NCBI GenBank assembly: GCA_030540395.1
Contig: JAUNWI010000013.1
Location: forward strand, 1-39,560
Direction of reading: 5' to 3'
DNA length: 39,560 bases
From: Phascolarctobacterium sp.
Lineage (GTDB): Bacteria; Bacillota; Negativicutes; Acidaminococcales; Acidaminococcaceae
Shown one piece after another: positions 16,780 to 24,642 of the stretch (the stretch's first letter is position 1; every line of letters begins with the position of its first letter). The position numbers and the translations under genes are program-made. A model generated the notes under the pieces. That model searched no databases. It was not told the DNA's origin and saw only the letters and a list, made by a program, of their open reading frames with translations.

Positions 16780-17590
16780 AATGGCAATCTAATTGGGGAC
16801 TATAGAGTTCATTTTTAGCTGCAGCTACTGGCTCTAGCTGCATGCTTTTTACAGGTTCATAGCTACGGCGATGCCACCTGGTAGCACCAAATTCTGCAAT
16901 TGCCTGCATATGGGCACCACTGCCATAGCCCTTGTTATTGGCAAAGCCATAGGCAGGGAATTTTTCATCCAGTCGCTCCATGATTCGATCACGAGTGACC
17001 TTGGCAATAATGGAAGCTGCAGCAATGGACACGCTCAAGGCATCTCCGTGTACAATGGGCACTGTTTCCATATCCTTAACTTGTACAGGCATGGCATCGA
17101 TAAGCGCAACCTGTGGCCGCACCGGCAGATGCTCCAGTACCTCCGCCATACCCCGTTGGGTTGCAGAATAAATATTGTACTTATCTATATTGCTGACGCT
17201 GACGATATTGACCTCAATAGCAACAGCTTTTGCGATAATCTCATCATAGAGCTTATCTCTTTTGACGGCGCTAATTTGTTTGGAATCATTTAGTCCGGAG
17301 ATGAATACATCTTGGGGGAGAATAACCGCTGCAATAACCAAAGGACCGGCCAAGGGGCCGCGCCCAGCCTCATCCACCCCGGCTACGTAACGCACGCCTT
17401 GAGCATAGTACTCTTTTTCATAGGTGAGCATTTTGGCAAAGCGTTCCTTTTCTAAAGCCGCCTTTTCTAAGCGCTTGTAGTAGGCGGCCACAAGCTTTTG
17501 CACGCCGCTGCGCTCATCGTCCTTGAGCGTTGCTAGTTGCTCCGCCGTGGGCTCGCCTGCTAAAAGCTCCTTTACTTCGCTGATTTTCAT
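16757..17590 (-). CDS. rnhB: ribonuclease HII
   Basis: Endonuclease that cuts RNA in RNA/DNA hybrids and at misincorporated ribonucleotides. 277 residues with an N-terminal extension of ~65 residues as in Bacillus RnhB, then the catalytic residues D73-E74 in V-D-E-A-G-R-G-P, D165 in L-I-D-A-M-P and D183 in G-D-A, followed by I-A-A-A-S-I-I-A-K-V-T-R-D. The ~30 residues after the core are poorly conserved. SD AAGGAAGTGA precedes ATG. First gene of the rnhB-yraN-comM operon, behind the promoter at 17722-17750 and a folded leader. Confidence 0.96.
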   Translation of the reverse strand: MKISEVKELLAGEPTAEQLATLKDDERSGVQKLVAAYYKRLEKAALEKERFAKMLTYEKEYYAQGVRYVAGVDEAGRGPLAGPLVIAAVILPQDVFISGLNDSKQISAVKRDKLYDEIIAKAVAIEVNIVSVSNIDKYNIYSATQRGMAEVLEHLPVRPQVALIDAMPVQVKDMETVPIVHGDALSVSIAAASIIAKVTRDRIMERLDEKFPAYGFANNKGYGSGAHMQAIAEFGATRWHRRSYEPVKSMQLEPVAAAKNELYSPQLDCHYVFSIDA

Positions 17591-17715
17591 ATTGTCACTT
17601 CCTTCAAAGCTCTTTGCTGCCCTTCAGCACCAAAGCCTGATTGCCAAGCTTCATTTAGACAGAAAGCCGCCTTATAGCGAAACACTACAAAGCGGCATAT
17701 GAAGCTTTCTTATCT
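17591..17715 (-). promoter_or_regulatory. structured 5' leader of rnhB operon
   Basis: Between the promoter and the rnhB ATG the minus strand can form a nested structure: outer AAGCTTCAT/ATGAAGCTT (17707-17699 with 17654-17646, perfect 9 bp), inner GCCGC/GCGGC (17696-17692 with 17670-17666) and an apical TAGTG/CGCTA. A second, weaker hairpin (GCTTTG ... GCTG ... CAGC ... AAAG) follows toward the SD. The inner stem is followed by TTTCTGTCT, a poor terminator tail, so attenuation or termination of rbgA read-through are both possible. Confidence 0.5.
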
Positions 17716-17721
17716 GAAATT

Positions 17722-17750
17722 ATTGTACCACAAAATTTTCTCTTTGTCAG
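17722..17750 (-). promoter_or_regulatory. promoter of rnhB-yraN-comM
   Basis: Minus strand CTGACA, 17-base spacer, TACAAT: five of six matches in each hexamer at ideal spacing. Lies in the gap just after the rbgA stop. Confidence 0.78.
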
Positions 17751-17782
17751 TAGCAAAAAACAAAATTTTACAGAATTTTTAG

Positions 17783-18643
17783 TCAAGGCTCATCCACGGT
17801 GAAACGACCTAAGCGACCGGAGCGGAAGTCACGCAGCACCAGCTGGTCCACCTTGTCCAAGTCCAACATGCCGCCAGCCTTCAAACAGCCGCGAGCGGTG
17901 GCGATTTTGGCCATCACAGTTTGGGCAGTCTCCCCTGCTTCTACGGTCACAGCGTACTTAGAAGCTAGTGCTTCAGGATATTTCTGCAGCATGAAGTCCA
18001 ACAAAAGCTGCACTGCATCCTGTCGGTCGAAAACATCCTCCTTGATGGCGCCTGTAGCAGCCAAAGCAAAGCCCACGGAGGAGTCTTCGAACTTAGGCCA
18101 AAGTACACCCGGAGTATCCAAAAGCTCCAAGCCCTTGGCAATGGTCACCCACTGCTGGCCCCTGGTTACACCGGGCTTATCCGCAGCCATAACCTTATTT
18201 TTGCCCACAAGGCGATTAATCAAAGTGGATTTACCCACGTTGGGAATACCAACAATCATTACACGGACAGGACGATTACGCACGCCCTTCTTCAGCCATT
18301 TGTCGATTACCGGCTTAGCTGCCAGCTGAATAGCGCTGATAAGCTGTTTCACACCCTTACCAGTGGCACAATCAATTTTGCACACGGGCAGACCACTGCC
18401 TTTCAGCTTCTCCAGCCACAGCTCCGTCTTGGCATTGTCTGCCATATCAATCTTGTTGAGAGCAATAACCTTGGGCTTATTGCCCAGGATATTTTGCAGC
18501 ATGGGATTGGTGCTGGAGCGAGGTATGCGTGCATCCAGCATTTCTACCACCACATCCACCAGCTTGATTTGGGCTTCCATCATGCGCTTAGCCTTGGTCA
18601 TGTGGCCGGGGAACCATTGAATTTTGAAATCCTCTATTCTCAT
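17783..18643 (-). CDS. rbgA: ribosome biogenesis GTPase A
   Basis: Circularly permuted GTPase (YlqF/RbgA) needed for late 50S assembly. 286 residues with permuted order: G4 N-K-I-D at 63-66, then G1 G-I-P-N-V-G-K-S at 132-139, G2-region P-G-V-T-R-G-Q-Q-W and G3 D-T-P-G at 176-179; N-terminal W-F-P-G-H-M motif at 10-15; C-terminal helical domain binding rRNA. The ATG overlaps the lepB stop (ATGA), so it is coupled to lepB. Confidence 0.97.
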   Translation of the reverse strand: MRIEDFKIQWFPGHMTKAKRMMEAQIKLVDVVVEMLDARIPRSSTNPMLQNILGNKPKVIALNKIDMADNAKTELWLEKLKGSGLPVCKIDCATGKGVKQLISAIQLAAKPVIDKWLKKGVRNRPVRVMIVGIPNVGKSTLINRLVGKNKVMAADKPGVTRGQQWVTIAKGLELLDTPGVLWPKFEDSSVGFALAATGAIKEDVFDRQDAVQLLLDFMLQKYPEALASKYAVTVEAGETAQTVMAKIATARGCLKAGGMLDLDKVDQLVLRDFRSGRLGRFTVDEP

Positions 18644-19212
18644 TTGCCCATACCCGTGTCAGCTTCCATGACGCGCATATTGCCCAAGGGCCAGAAGCAC
18701 ACCAACGCTCTGCCCTTCACCAGCTTGTGAGGCACAAAGCCCACATCGGCAAAGCGGCTGTCCTCAGAATTATTGCGGTTATCGCCTAAAACAAAAATAG
18801 TGCCTTCAGGAACAATGGTTTTGCGATAGCTGGAAATATTCTTACCCTTGGGGTCGTTTTTATAGATATAATCCTCCTTCAAGGCTTGGCCATTGACAAA
18901 TACCTGACCATTCTTCATCTCGATGGTATCACCGCCTACGGCAATGACGCGCTTGATAAAGTCACGACTCTCATCCTTGGGGAAGCGAAAAACCACAATT
19001 TCGCCTCGTTTGGGATTGGTCACAAAATAGCTCAGCTTATCCACGATCAAACGCTCGTGGTTCTTCAAGGTGGGATACATGGAGGAACCCTCCACCATAT
19101 AAGGCTCCACTAAAAAGGTACGAATGCAAAAGGCCAAGGCCACCGCCACGATGATAGAAACCAGCCAATCGCTAGCAGTGTCCTGCCAAGAAGTCTGATT
19201 CTTACTGCTCAA
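18640..19212 (-). CDS. lepB: signal peptidase I
   Basis: Membrane serine protease that removes signal peptides from exported proteins, such as the two small secreted proteins at 33623-34500. One N-terminal membrane segment (about residues 15-33), catalytic Ser44 in S-S-M-Y-P-T, general-base Lys87 in D-F-I-K-R-V, and the G-D-N-R-N-N-S-E-D-S-R box. Single-membrane-span Gram-positive-like size (190 residues). The frame opens at a GTG at 19221, but that overlaps the SD (GAGAGG); the TTG at 19212 is 8 bases from it and is preferred, an uncommon start codon. Coupled to rbgA by a 4-base overlap; own promoter at 19247-19275. Confidence 0.93.
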   Translation of the reverse strand: MSSKNQTSWQDTASDWLVSIIVAVALAFCIRTFLVEPYMVEGSSMYPTLKNHERLIVDKLSYFVTNPKRGEIVVFRFPKDESRDFIKRVIAVGGDTIEMKNGQVFVNGQALKEDYIYKNDPKGKNISSYRKTIVPEGTIFVLGDNRNNSEDSRFADVGFVPHKLVKGRALVCFWPLGNMRVMEADTGMGK

Positions 19213-19246
19213 GATATACACCTCTCTCTGAAAAAGTTCTTTGTCT

Positions 19247-19275
19247 ATTTTAACACAAAATGGTGTTTTCGTCAG
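19247..19275 (-). promoter_or_regulatory. promoter of lepB-rbgA
   Basis: Minus strand CTGACG, 17-base spacer, TAAAAT (four and five matches). It lies 35 bases upstream of the lepB TTG, after the rplS terminator. Confidence 0.6.
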
Positions 19276-19313
19276 TATGAAAGTATGACAATTTTATAAA
19301 CTTGCGCTCATCA

Positions 19314-19413
19314 ACATCGCTTAGAAGTAGTTAGATGCGAACAAATTCGAGGAGTCGTACTAGAGGTACGTCGACGAGAATTTGTGAAGCAGATGGCTGC
19401 TTATAAGCGATGT
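19314..19413. repeat. 100-bp nested imperfect palindrome
   Basis: Three nested pairs of perfect arms: ACATCGCTT/AAGCGATGT (19314-19322, 19405-19413), ACAAATTC/GAATTTGT (19341-19348, 19378-19385) and CGTAC/GTACG (19356-19360, 19366-19370) around TAGAG. It sits between the rplS terminator and the lepB promoter, contains no reading frame with SD, and has no T-tract. It resembles a mobile palindromic (REP/MITE-like) intergenic element. Confidence 0.6.
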
Positions 19414-19418
19414 GCTAT

Positions 19419-19458
19419 TTAAAATAATAAAAGGGATTGCTTTACGGCAATCCCTTTT
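19419..19458 (-). terminator. terminator after rplS
   Basis: Perfect 12-base stem AAAAGGGATTGC (19458-19447 on minus) with GCAATCCCTTTT (19440-19429), 6-base loop, tail TTATTATTTT. Ends the ylxM-ffh-...-rplS operon; symmetric enough to act on both strands. Confidence 0.9.
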
Positions 19459-19473
19459 ATTGAAATGAACTTA

Positions 19474-19815
19474 TTAGCGTTTTTCGCGGATACGAGCAGC
19501 CTTACCAGTCAGGTTACGCAGATAGTACAGTTTTGCACGACGAACGATACCACGACGAGCAACTACGATCTTGTCGATACGAGGGCTGTGAACCGGGAAG
19601 GTTCTTTCAACGCCAACGCCGTAGGAAATACGACGAACGGTGAAGTTTTCACGTACGCCGGAGCCGCTGCGGGAAATTACAACGCCTTCAAACAGCTGAA
19701 TACGTTCACGGCTGCCTTCAATAATCTTGCAGTAAACCTTTACGGTGTCACCAGCTTTAAAATCAGGGATGTCGCTGCGCAGTTGTTCTTGTTCCAATAC
19801 TTCAATAATGTTCAT
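19474..19815 (-). CDS. rplS: 50S ribosomal protein L19
   Basis: Component of the large subunit at the 30S-50S interface. 113 residues with the family core F-K-A-G-D-T-V-K-V near 20-28, [10 protein letters not shown] and the basic C-terminus ([15 protein letters not shown]). AGGAGG lies 5 bases before ATG. It ends the translation operon but also has a promoter and folded leader of its own directly upstream. Confidence 0.98.
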   Translation of the reverse strand: MNIIEVLEQEQLRSDIPDFKAGDTVKVYCKIIEGSRERIQLFEGVVISRSGSGVRENFTVRRISYGVGVERTFPVHSPRIDKIVVARRGIVRRAKLYYLRNLTGKAARIREKR

Positions 19816-19884
19816 TTTTTCCTCCTAAAATCATAGACGTTCATGTGTGAACTCCACAGCGGACCGTCCGTATTACACAACGTC
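19816..19884 (-). promoter_or_regulatory. rplS leader, candidate L19 autoregulatory structure
   Basis: In the minus-strand RNA, GACGTT (19884-19879) can pair with AACGTC (19841-19836), enclosing CGGA/TCCG (19870-19860 region) and TGTG/CACA hairpins, with AGGAGG close behind. An L19 leader of this general kind, autoregulating rplS, is known in low-GC Gram-positives. Whether this one matches that family needs a covariance search; the outer stem would be partly lost if transcription starts at 19881. Confidence 0.5.
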
Positions 19885-19885
19885 A

Positions 19886-19914
19886 ATTGTACCACATTGC
19901 CAGCTTAAAAGCAA
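19886..19914 (-). promoter_or_regulatory. internal promoter for rplS
   Basis: Minus strand TTGCTT, 17-base spacer, TGG-TACAAT, i.e. a weak -35 compensated by an extended -10. It lies in the 128-base gap after the methyltransferase gene. Confidence 0.6.
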
Positions 19915-19943
19915 GCAAAAAGTGCAATAAATACTACAAAATT

Positions 19944-20519
19944 TTACTCTTTTTCAAACCATGCTTCCCCAGCCAGGCGGTCCAAAATAATGGCCACAGC
20001 GCTGCGAACGCACAGATGATTGTAATCACAGGAGCCATAGACGGGCTCCAAAATATAGTCAAAGCTTTTCATGACCTCGGCTTCAATACCAAAGCCAGTA
20101 CCAAATAACAGCAGAATAGGTCTATCCCCCTCCTGCAGCTGGCGCCGCATAAAGCTATAGCTGACAGTGTTGGGATAAATGCGTGCGTCAGTAGTAACAA
20201 TATAGGGTCTCTTACCGGTGCGAGCTTCGATGTCCCGGGCTGCAGCTTCAATATCCTCCAGCCAATGCACGCGCTCCAAGGCGTCGGCCCGGTCCGGATT
20301 ATAGACCTTGCCATAGCCCTCCTGCCAATAGTGCAGGATTTTGTGAATCATTTGCTTTTGGGCCTCTTTAGGATGAATCAAATAGTACTGCTTCACGTCG
20401 TAGGTGCGACAGGTGCGGGCAATATCGTGAATATCAAAATTGGTCACCGCACTGGCAATTACCTCCATCCGCTTGTTATAAATGGGATAGTGCACTAAGC
20501 CCACATATAGTTCAGCCAT
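19944..20519 (-). CDS. SAM-dependent RNA methyltransferase, TrmD-linked SPOUT family (DUF2168-like)
   Basis: Predicted knotted SPOUT methyltransferase of the family that in some bacteria is fused to or follows TrmD; RNA target not known. 191 residues: N-terminal V-G-L-V-H-Y-P-I-Y, and C-terminal knot residues L-L-L-F-G-T-G-F-G-I and V-Y-G-S-C-D-Y-N-H-L-C-V-R-S-A. The frame opens at an ATG at 20528, which directly abuts the GGAGG; the ATG at 20519 is 9 bases from it and gives the expected M-A-E-L-Y-V-G-L. It overlaps the trmD stop by 8 bases, so translation is coupled. Confidence 0.85.
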   Translation of the reverse strand: MAELYVGLVHYPIYNKRMEVIASAVTNFDIHDIARTCRTYDVKQYYLIHPKEAQKQMIHKILHYWQEGYGKVYNPDRADALERVHWLEDIEAAARDIEARTGKRPYIVTTDARIYPNTVSYSFMRRQLQEGDRPILLLFGTGFGIEAEVMKSFDYILEPVYGSCDYNHLCVRSAVAIILDRLAGEAWFEKE

Positions 20520-21369
20520 GTATCTCATCCTCCTTTAGCAACGCTGCCTGCTCTTCTTCCCTGTGCTCTACTCCTGCTTTAGCTGCAAGCTCTGCCTTGC
20601 TAGCAGCAATTTTCCCCCGCAGCTCCTCCCAAAATTTGCGCTGGGACTTTTTCATCTTATAGGGCAGGGGCTTTTCTATAAAGCGCAGCTGCTCCTCGGT
20701 GAGTAAATCAGGACGCAGGAAGTAGGTTGCCTTGAGCGATTCCTGCAAACGCCAGGCAGCAATCAGAGCATGGTTGCCACCACGCAGCACCTCCGGTACC
20801 TCCAGACCCTCAAAATTCACAGGTCGGGTGTATTGGGGATACTCCAAAAGACCGGTGCTGAAGGAATCCTCCTCTGCGCTGACCAGCTTGCCCAATACTC
20901 CGGGAATAAAGCGGGCAATAGCATCCATCACAATCAGGGCCGGCATTTCCCCACCGGTGAGCACATAATCACCGATGGAAAGTTTTTCGTCCACCCAATG
21001 GAAGATGCGCTCGTCAAAGCCCTCGTAATGGCCGCAGACGAAGATAAAGTCCTGACCGCAGTGCGCATATTCCTCCACAATGCTTTGCTTCAGGGTGCGC
21101 CCACCGGGACACATGGCGATAACACGAGCATTGGGCAGTTGCTCCTTAGCCTTGCGAATGGCCGCCACCATGGGCTCGGGCTTCAGCACCATGCCGGCGC
21201 CGCCTCCGAAGGGAGTGTCGTCCACCGTGCGGTGCACGTCGTGAGTGAACTCTCTGGGATTTATACAGCTGATTTCCACCAGTCCCTTGTTCACAGCTCT
21301 TTGGATGATGCTGTGACCTGCAGCCTGCTCAATCTGCTCGGGAAATAATGTTATGAACAGGAATTTCAT
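20512..21369 (-). CDS. trmD: tRNA (guanine-N1)-methyltransferase
   Basis: Methylates G37 of tRNAs reading CNN codons, including proline tRNAs such as the tRNA-Pro(GGG) encoded in this window (its base 37 is G), preventing frameshifting. 285 residues: D-D-T-P-F-G-G-G-A-G-M at 50-60, knot motif G-H-Y-E-G-F-D-E-R at 113-121, S-I-G-D-Y-V-L-T-G-G-E at 131-141 and E-Y-P-Q-Y-T-R-P. About 40 residues longer than usual because of a charged, Ala/Glu/Lys-rich C-terminal extension. Starts at ATG overlapping the rimM stop by 4 bases. Confidence 0.97.
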   Translation of the reverse strand: MKFLFITLFPEQIEQAAGHSIIQRAVNKGLVEISCINPREFTHDVHRTVDDTPFGGGAGMVLKPEPMVAAIRKAKEQLPNARVIAMCPGGRTLKQSIVEEYAHCGQDFIFVCGHYEGFDERIFHWVDEKLSIGDYVLTGGEMPALIVMDAIARFIPGVLGKLVSAEEDSFSTGLLEYPQYTRPVNFEGLEVPEVLRGGNHALIAAWRLQESLKATYFLRPDLLTEEQLRFIEKPLPYKMKKSQRKFWEELRGKIAASKAELAAKAGVEHREEEQAALLKEDEIHG

Positions 21370-21869
21370 GCTTCATCAACCCATTCAGGCAAGGTTACAA
21401 CAATGCGCTTTTCCGCAAGGTTAATCTCCTTGACATAAATTTTCAAAGCGGGCAAAAGAATGTCCTTTTCCCCCGGCACAGCAATCACATAAACATCATT
21501 GCTGCCAGTGCTCAAGGAATCCTTAAAGGTGCCTATCTGCTTGCCCTCTTCGTCAAAAACAGGCAAACCGATTAAATCGGCCACATAAAATTGTCCTTCT
21601 TCCAGTTCCGGCAAATCCTCTGCTTTGATCAAAACCTCTTGGTCACGCAAAAGCTCTGCTTCGTTCATGGACTTGATTTCCTCAGTGGTTACCAGGACCA
21701 TACGCTTATGGAAGCGGGCATTCTTTACAGTCAGCTTGCGGCCATCGTGTAAAAGCAAATACTCTAAGTCTAAAAATTGTTCCGGCTTTTCGGTTAAAGG
21801 CAGAATACGAATATCGCCCCGCACACCGTGCGGAGCGACAATCTTACCAATTACTATTTGGTTGTGCAT
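21366..21869 (-). CDS. rimM: 16S rRNA processing protein RimM
   Basis: 30S assembly factor that binds S19 and helps mature the 16S head domain. 167 residues: N-terminal RimM barrel (G-K-I-V-A-P-H-G-V-R-G-D at 8-19) and C-terminal PRC-barrel domain (about 95-165; Y-V-A-D-L-I-G-L near 113-120). Lies 3 bases after ylqD and overlaps trmD by 4 bases. Confidence 0.96.
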   Translation of the reverse strand: MHNQIVIGKIVAPHGVRGDIRILPLTEKPEQFLDLEYLLLHDGRKLTVKNARFHKRMVLVTTEEIKSMNEAELLRDQEVLIKAEDLPELEEGQFYVADLIGLPVFDEEGKQIGTFKDSLSTGSNDVYVIAVPGEKDILLPALKIYVKEINLAEKRIVVTLPEWVDEA

Positions 21870-21872
21870 AAA

Positions 21873-22277
21873 TTACTCGCGGAAAGCAATAACCTTACCG
21901 TCTTCGGTGAGGATTTCCGCACCCATCAAAGCTTCCAGATCAGTGCCGATTGTGATTTCTACGGTACGCTCTAAGGTACCATGACCAATTTCAGCACCCA
22001 TCTCCAGAGCTTCAGCTCTCTTGAGCTTAGCCTCTGCTTCAGCCTTAGCAGCAGTGCGTTTATTTCTTTCCATGTCGATTTGCTCGCGCAAAGCCGGCAG
22101 CACGCTCAAATCAGATGCAGCCTGATGCAAAGCCTTTTTAGCTTGGAACTCAAATTGCTCCAGATCAAGCTCCATATTCTTTATGGTGTTTTGGAGATCT
22201 CCAATAATTTTCAGTTTTAAATCTTCAGTTACCTTTGCCTTGATAGCAACGGGAACTCTAACCATCATTTTATCCAT
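21873..22277 (-). CDS. ylqD: YlqD family protein
   Basis: 134-residue protein of the YlqD family, found in Firmicutes between khpA and rimM; function unknown. An initial beta segment (V-R-V-P-V-A-I-K-A-K-V-T) is followed by a long amphipathic helix rich in Glu/Lys/Ala (about 25-95), likely coiled coil, and a C-terminal small domain. SD-like AAGGATGG before ATG. The conserved neighbourhood suggests a link to ribosome assembly or RNA binding (inference). Confidence 0.88.
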   Translation of the reverse strand: MDKMMVRVPVAIKAKVTEDLKLKIIGDLQNTIKNMELDLEQFEFQAKKALHQAASDLSVLPALREQIDMERNKRTAAKAEAEAKLKRAEALEMGAEIGHGTLERTVEITIGTDLEALMGAEILTEDGKVIAFRE

Positions 22278-22293
22278 TACTTACCATCCTTGA

Positions 22294-22521
22294 TTAGACG
22301 ATTTCCACAATAACTTTTACATTCTCGCGGGTTGCTACTGCTTTCATAACAGTTCTGATGGCTTTGGCGATGCGGCCTTGTTTTCCAATAACCTTGCCCA
22401 TGTCTTCAGAAGCAACATGGAGGCGGAGTACCGTTGTTGTACCGGTAGTTTCCTCCTCCACTACTACTGCAGAGGGATTACTTACAAGAGACTTGGCCAT
22501 TACTTCTACCAATTCTTTCAT
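22294..22521 (-). CDS. khpA: KH-domain RNA-binding protein KhpA
   Basis: Single-KH-domain RNA-binding protein (YlqC/KhpA), which in Gram-positives pairs with KhpB/Jag and influences cell elongation and mRNA. 75 residues; KH loop G-K-V-I-G-K-Q-G-R near residues 41-49. The frame opens at a GTG at 22530, but that lies 1 base from the SD GAGAGG; the ATG at 22521 is 10 bases away and fits the family start, so it is chosen. Between rpsP and ylqD. Confidence 0.93.
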   Translation of the reverse strand: MKELVEVMAKSLVSNPSAVVVEEETTGTTTVLRLHVASEDMGKVIGKQGRIAKAIRTVMKAVATRENVKVIVEIV

Positions 22522-22544
22522 GTAGATCACGCCTCTCTCAAAAA

Positions 22545-22817
22545 TTATTTTGCAGCTTTAGCTTCAGCAAAAGCCTTCATGATACCTTGTTTGCTGAACA
22601 GGTTCTTAACGGTATCAGTAGGTTGTGCACCTTTACCCATCCAATCGATAGCTTTTTCAGCGTCGATTTTTACGTTAGCGGGGGTAGTGGTGGAATCATA
22701 GTAACCGATGGATTCGATGAAACGACCGTCACGAGGGGAACGAGCGTCTGCTACTACGATACGATAGAAAGGAGCCTTTTTAGCACCCATACGTTTTAAA
22801 CGAATTTTTACTGCCAT
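22545..22817 (-). CDS. rpsP: 30S ribosomal protein S16
   Basis: Small-subunit protein required for 30S assembly. 90 residues starting [11 protein letters not shown], with [20 protein letters not shown] in the core. The frame extends 4 codons upstream to a GTG inside GGAGGTGA, which is clearly the SD; the ATG at 22817 matches the invariant S16 N-terminus. Follows ffh by 56 bases. Confidence 0.98.
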   Translation of the reverse strand: MAVKIRLKRMGAKKAPFYRIVVADARSPRDGRFIESIGYYDSTTTPANVKIDAEKAIDWMGKGAQPTDTVKNLFSKQGIMKAFAEAKAAK

Positions 22818-22873
22818 GTTGATAGTCACCTCCTTAAATATATCTCAAACAACATGGAACTTTTTGATTTTTA

Positions 22874-24220
22874 TTAATGACCAAAGGGCATGCGGAAGCC
22901 GCCCTTGGATGCAAACTTAGCCATACCCTGCATGCGCTTCATCATCTTCTTGCTTTCCTCGAAGTTTTTCAGCAGCTTGTTTACGTCCTGCACACGCATG
23001 CCACAGCCAAGGGCAATGCGCTTGCGACGGCTACCGTTGATGATATCAGGGTTACGTCTTTCTTTGGGGGTCATGGAGCGGATAATGGCTTCAATGCGAT
23101 CGAATTCCTTTTCATCCACATTGGCTTCCTTCAGCTTTTGGCTGATGCCGCCCATGCCGGGGATCAGGCCCAGGATAGTTTCCAAAGAGCCCAGCTTTTT
23201 CACCTGCTGCATTTGGTCCAGGAACTGCTCCAGAGTGAATTCATCCTTGCGCAGCTTCTTTTCCATTTCCAAAGCCTTGGCCAAATCCGTGGTGGATTGA
23301 ATCTTTTCCACCAGAGTCAGAATATCGCCCATGCCCAGGATACGGGAAGCCATGCGGTCCGGATGGAAGGGCTCCAAAGCATCCAGCTTTTCACCCAAGC
23401 CAATTAATTTTACCGGCTTACCGGTAACAGCCTTTACGGAGAGCACTGCACCGCCGCGAGCATCGCCATCCAGCTTGGTTACAATCAAGCCATCAATGCC
23501 CAGCTCACTGTTAAAGCTTTCGGCTACGGTTACAGCGTCCTGACCGGTCATAGCATCTACAACCAGCAGGATTTCTTGAGGATTTACTGCGGCTTTAATA
23601 TTGCGCAGCTCCTCCATCAGCTCTTCGTTAATATGTAAACGGCCTGCGGTATCGATGATAACCGTATCGCAAGCCAAGCTGCGAGCCTTTTCAATGGCCT
23701 GCTCAGCAATCTGCACCGGGGAAACCTTGTCACCCAAGGTGAAAACGGGAACGCTGAGCTGCTCGCCCAAAACCTGCAGCTGGGTAATAGCAGCGGGACG
23801 ATAAACGTCACCTGCAACCAGCAAAGGTCTTTTGTGCTTTTTCTTTAAATAATTGGCCAGCTTACCGGCGGTGGTGGTTTTACCAGCGCCCTGCAGACCT
23901 ACCAGCATAATTACTGTAGGCGGCTTTTGCGCTACAGTCAGCTTGCTTTGGGTACCACCCAACAGCTCTATCAATTCCTCGTTAACGATTTTAATGATTT
24001 GCTGATGAGGATTCAAGCCCTCGCTGACCTCGGCGCCCAGAGCACGCTCCTTTACCTTGGCTACAAAGTCTTTAACAACCTTAAAGTTTACGTCGGCCTC
24101 TAACAAAGCCATACGTACCTCCCGCATAGGAGCCTTTAGGTCGTCTTCAGTGAGCTTGCCGGTGCCGCGGAACATCTTTAATGCATTTTGTAATCTTTCA
24201 GATAAACTTTCAAATGCCAT
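22874..24220 (-). CDS. ffh: signal recognition particle protein Ffh (SRP54)
   Basis: GTPase of the SRP that binds 4.5S/6S RNA and nascent signal sequences and delivers ribosomes to FtsY. 448 residues: N domain (1-95), G domain with G-L-Q-G-A-G-K-T at 108-115 and D-T-A-G-R near 188-192, and a methionine-rich M domain (about 300-448) with the R-N-P-D-I-I-N-G-S-R-R-K-R RNA-binding region. Five bases after ylxM, in the standard ylxM-ffh-rpsP order. Confidence 0.98.
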   Translation of the reverse strand: MAFESLSERLQNALKMFRGTGKLTEDDLKAPMREVRMALLEADVNFKVVKDFVAKVKERALGAEVSEGLNPHQQIIKIVNEELIELLGGTQSKLTVAQKPPTVIMLVGLQGAGKTTTAGKLANYLKKKHKRPLLVAGDVYRPAAITQLQVLGEQLSVPVFTLGDKVSPVQIAEQAIEKARSLACDTVIIDTAGRLHINEELMEELRNIKAAVNPQEILLVVDAMTGQDAVTVAESFNSELGIDGLIVTKLDGDARGGAVLSVKAVTGKPVKLIGLGEKLDALEPFHPDRMASRILGMGDILTLVEKIQSTTDLAKALEMEKKLRKDEFTLEQFLDQMQQVKKLGSLETILGLIPGMGGISQKLKEANVDEKEFDRIEAIIRSMTPKERRNPDIINGSRRKRIALGCGMRVQDVNKLLKNFEESKKMMKRMQGMAKFASKGGFRMPFGH

Positions 24221-24225
24221 TCGCT

Positions 24226-24579
24226 TTACCTACCTTCGCCGCAAATGTCTTGCAAAATTCTTGCGGCTTCGTCATTTTTATCTCTATCGCAGGGAGCCAA
24301 GAGGCTCATCACTTGATGTAGCTCTTCATGCAGCGCTTCCTCCTTGGCTAGCACACCTAGCGTGGTTTCATAACGCTCCAGAATTTGCTCCACTCTTTTC
24401 AAAAGGTCGTGGACTGCTTGGCGGGATACGCCCAGCTCCTCCGAAATTTCGCTTAAGGACAAGTCATCGTAGAAGTATAGCCCCAAACAGGTTCTTTGCT
24501 TTTCTGTCAGCAGGCCGCCATAGATATCGAACAATCTGCCTAAGCGCATACGCTGCTGAAAAATTTCCTCTCCGGACAT
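24226..24579 (-). CDS. ylxM: YlxM family DNA-binding/SRP-associated protein
   Basis: 117-residue helix-turn-helix protein of the YlxM family (UPF0122), which modulates SRP GTPase activity in streptococci. Sigma-70 region-4-like HTH at about 40-65 (L-S-L-S-E-I-S-E-E-L-G-V-S-R-Q-A-V-H-D), then a helical tail. SD GAGGTAG before ATG. First gene of the operon, right behind the promoter 24614-24642. Confidence 0.93.
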   Translation of the reverse strand: MSGEEIFQQRMRLGRLFDIYGGLLTEKQRTCLGLYFYDDLSLSEISEELGVSRQAVHDLLKRVEQILERYETTLGVLAKEEALHEELHQVMSLLAPCDRDKNDEAARILQDICGEGR

Positions 24580-24613
24580 AATTCTACCTCAACTAAATTT
24601 ACTCGACTTTAGT

Positions 24614-24642
24614 AGTATAATCGAAAAGCGGAGGGTTGTCAA
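24614..24642 (-). promoter_or_regulatory. promoter of ylxM-ffh-rpsP-...-rplS operon
   Basis: Minus strand TTGACA, 17-base spacer, TATACT: perfect -35 and five of six at -10. The -35 lies within the 3' arm of the ftsY terminator hairpin, so the two signals share bases. Confidence 0.88.
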
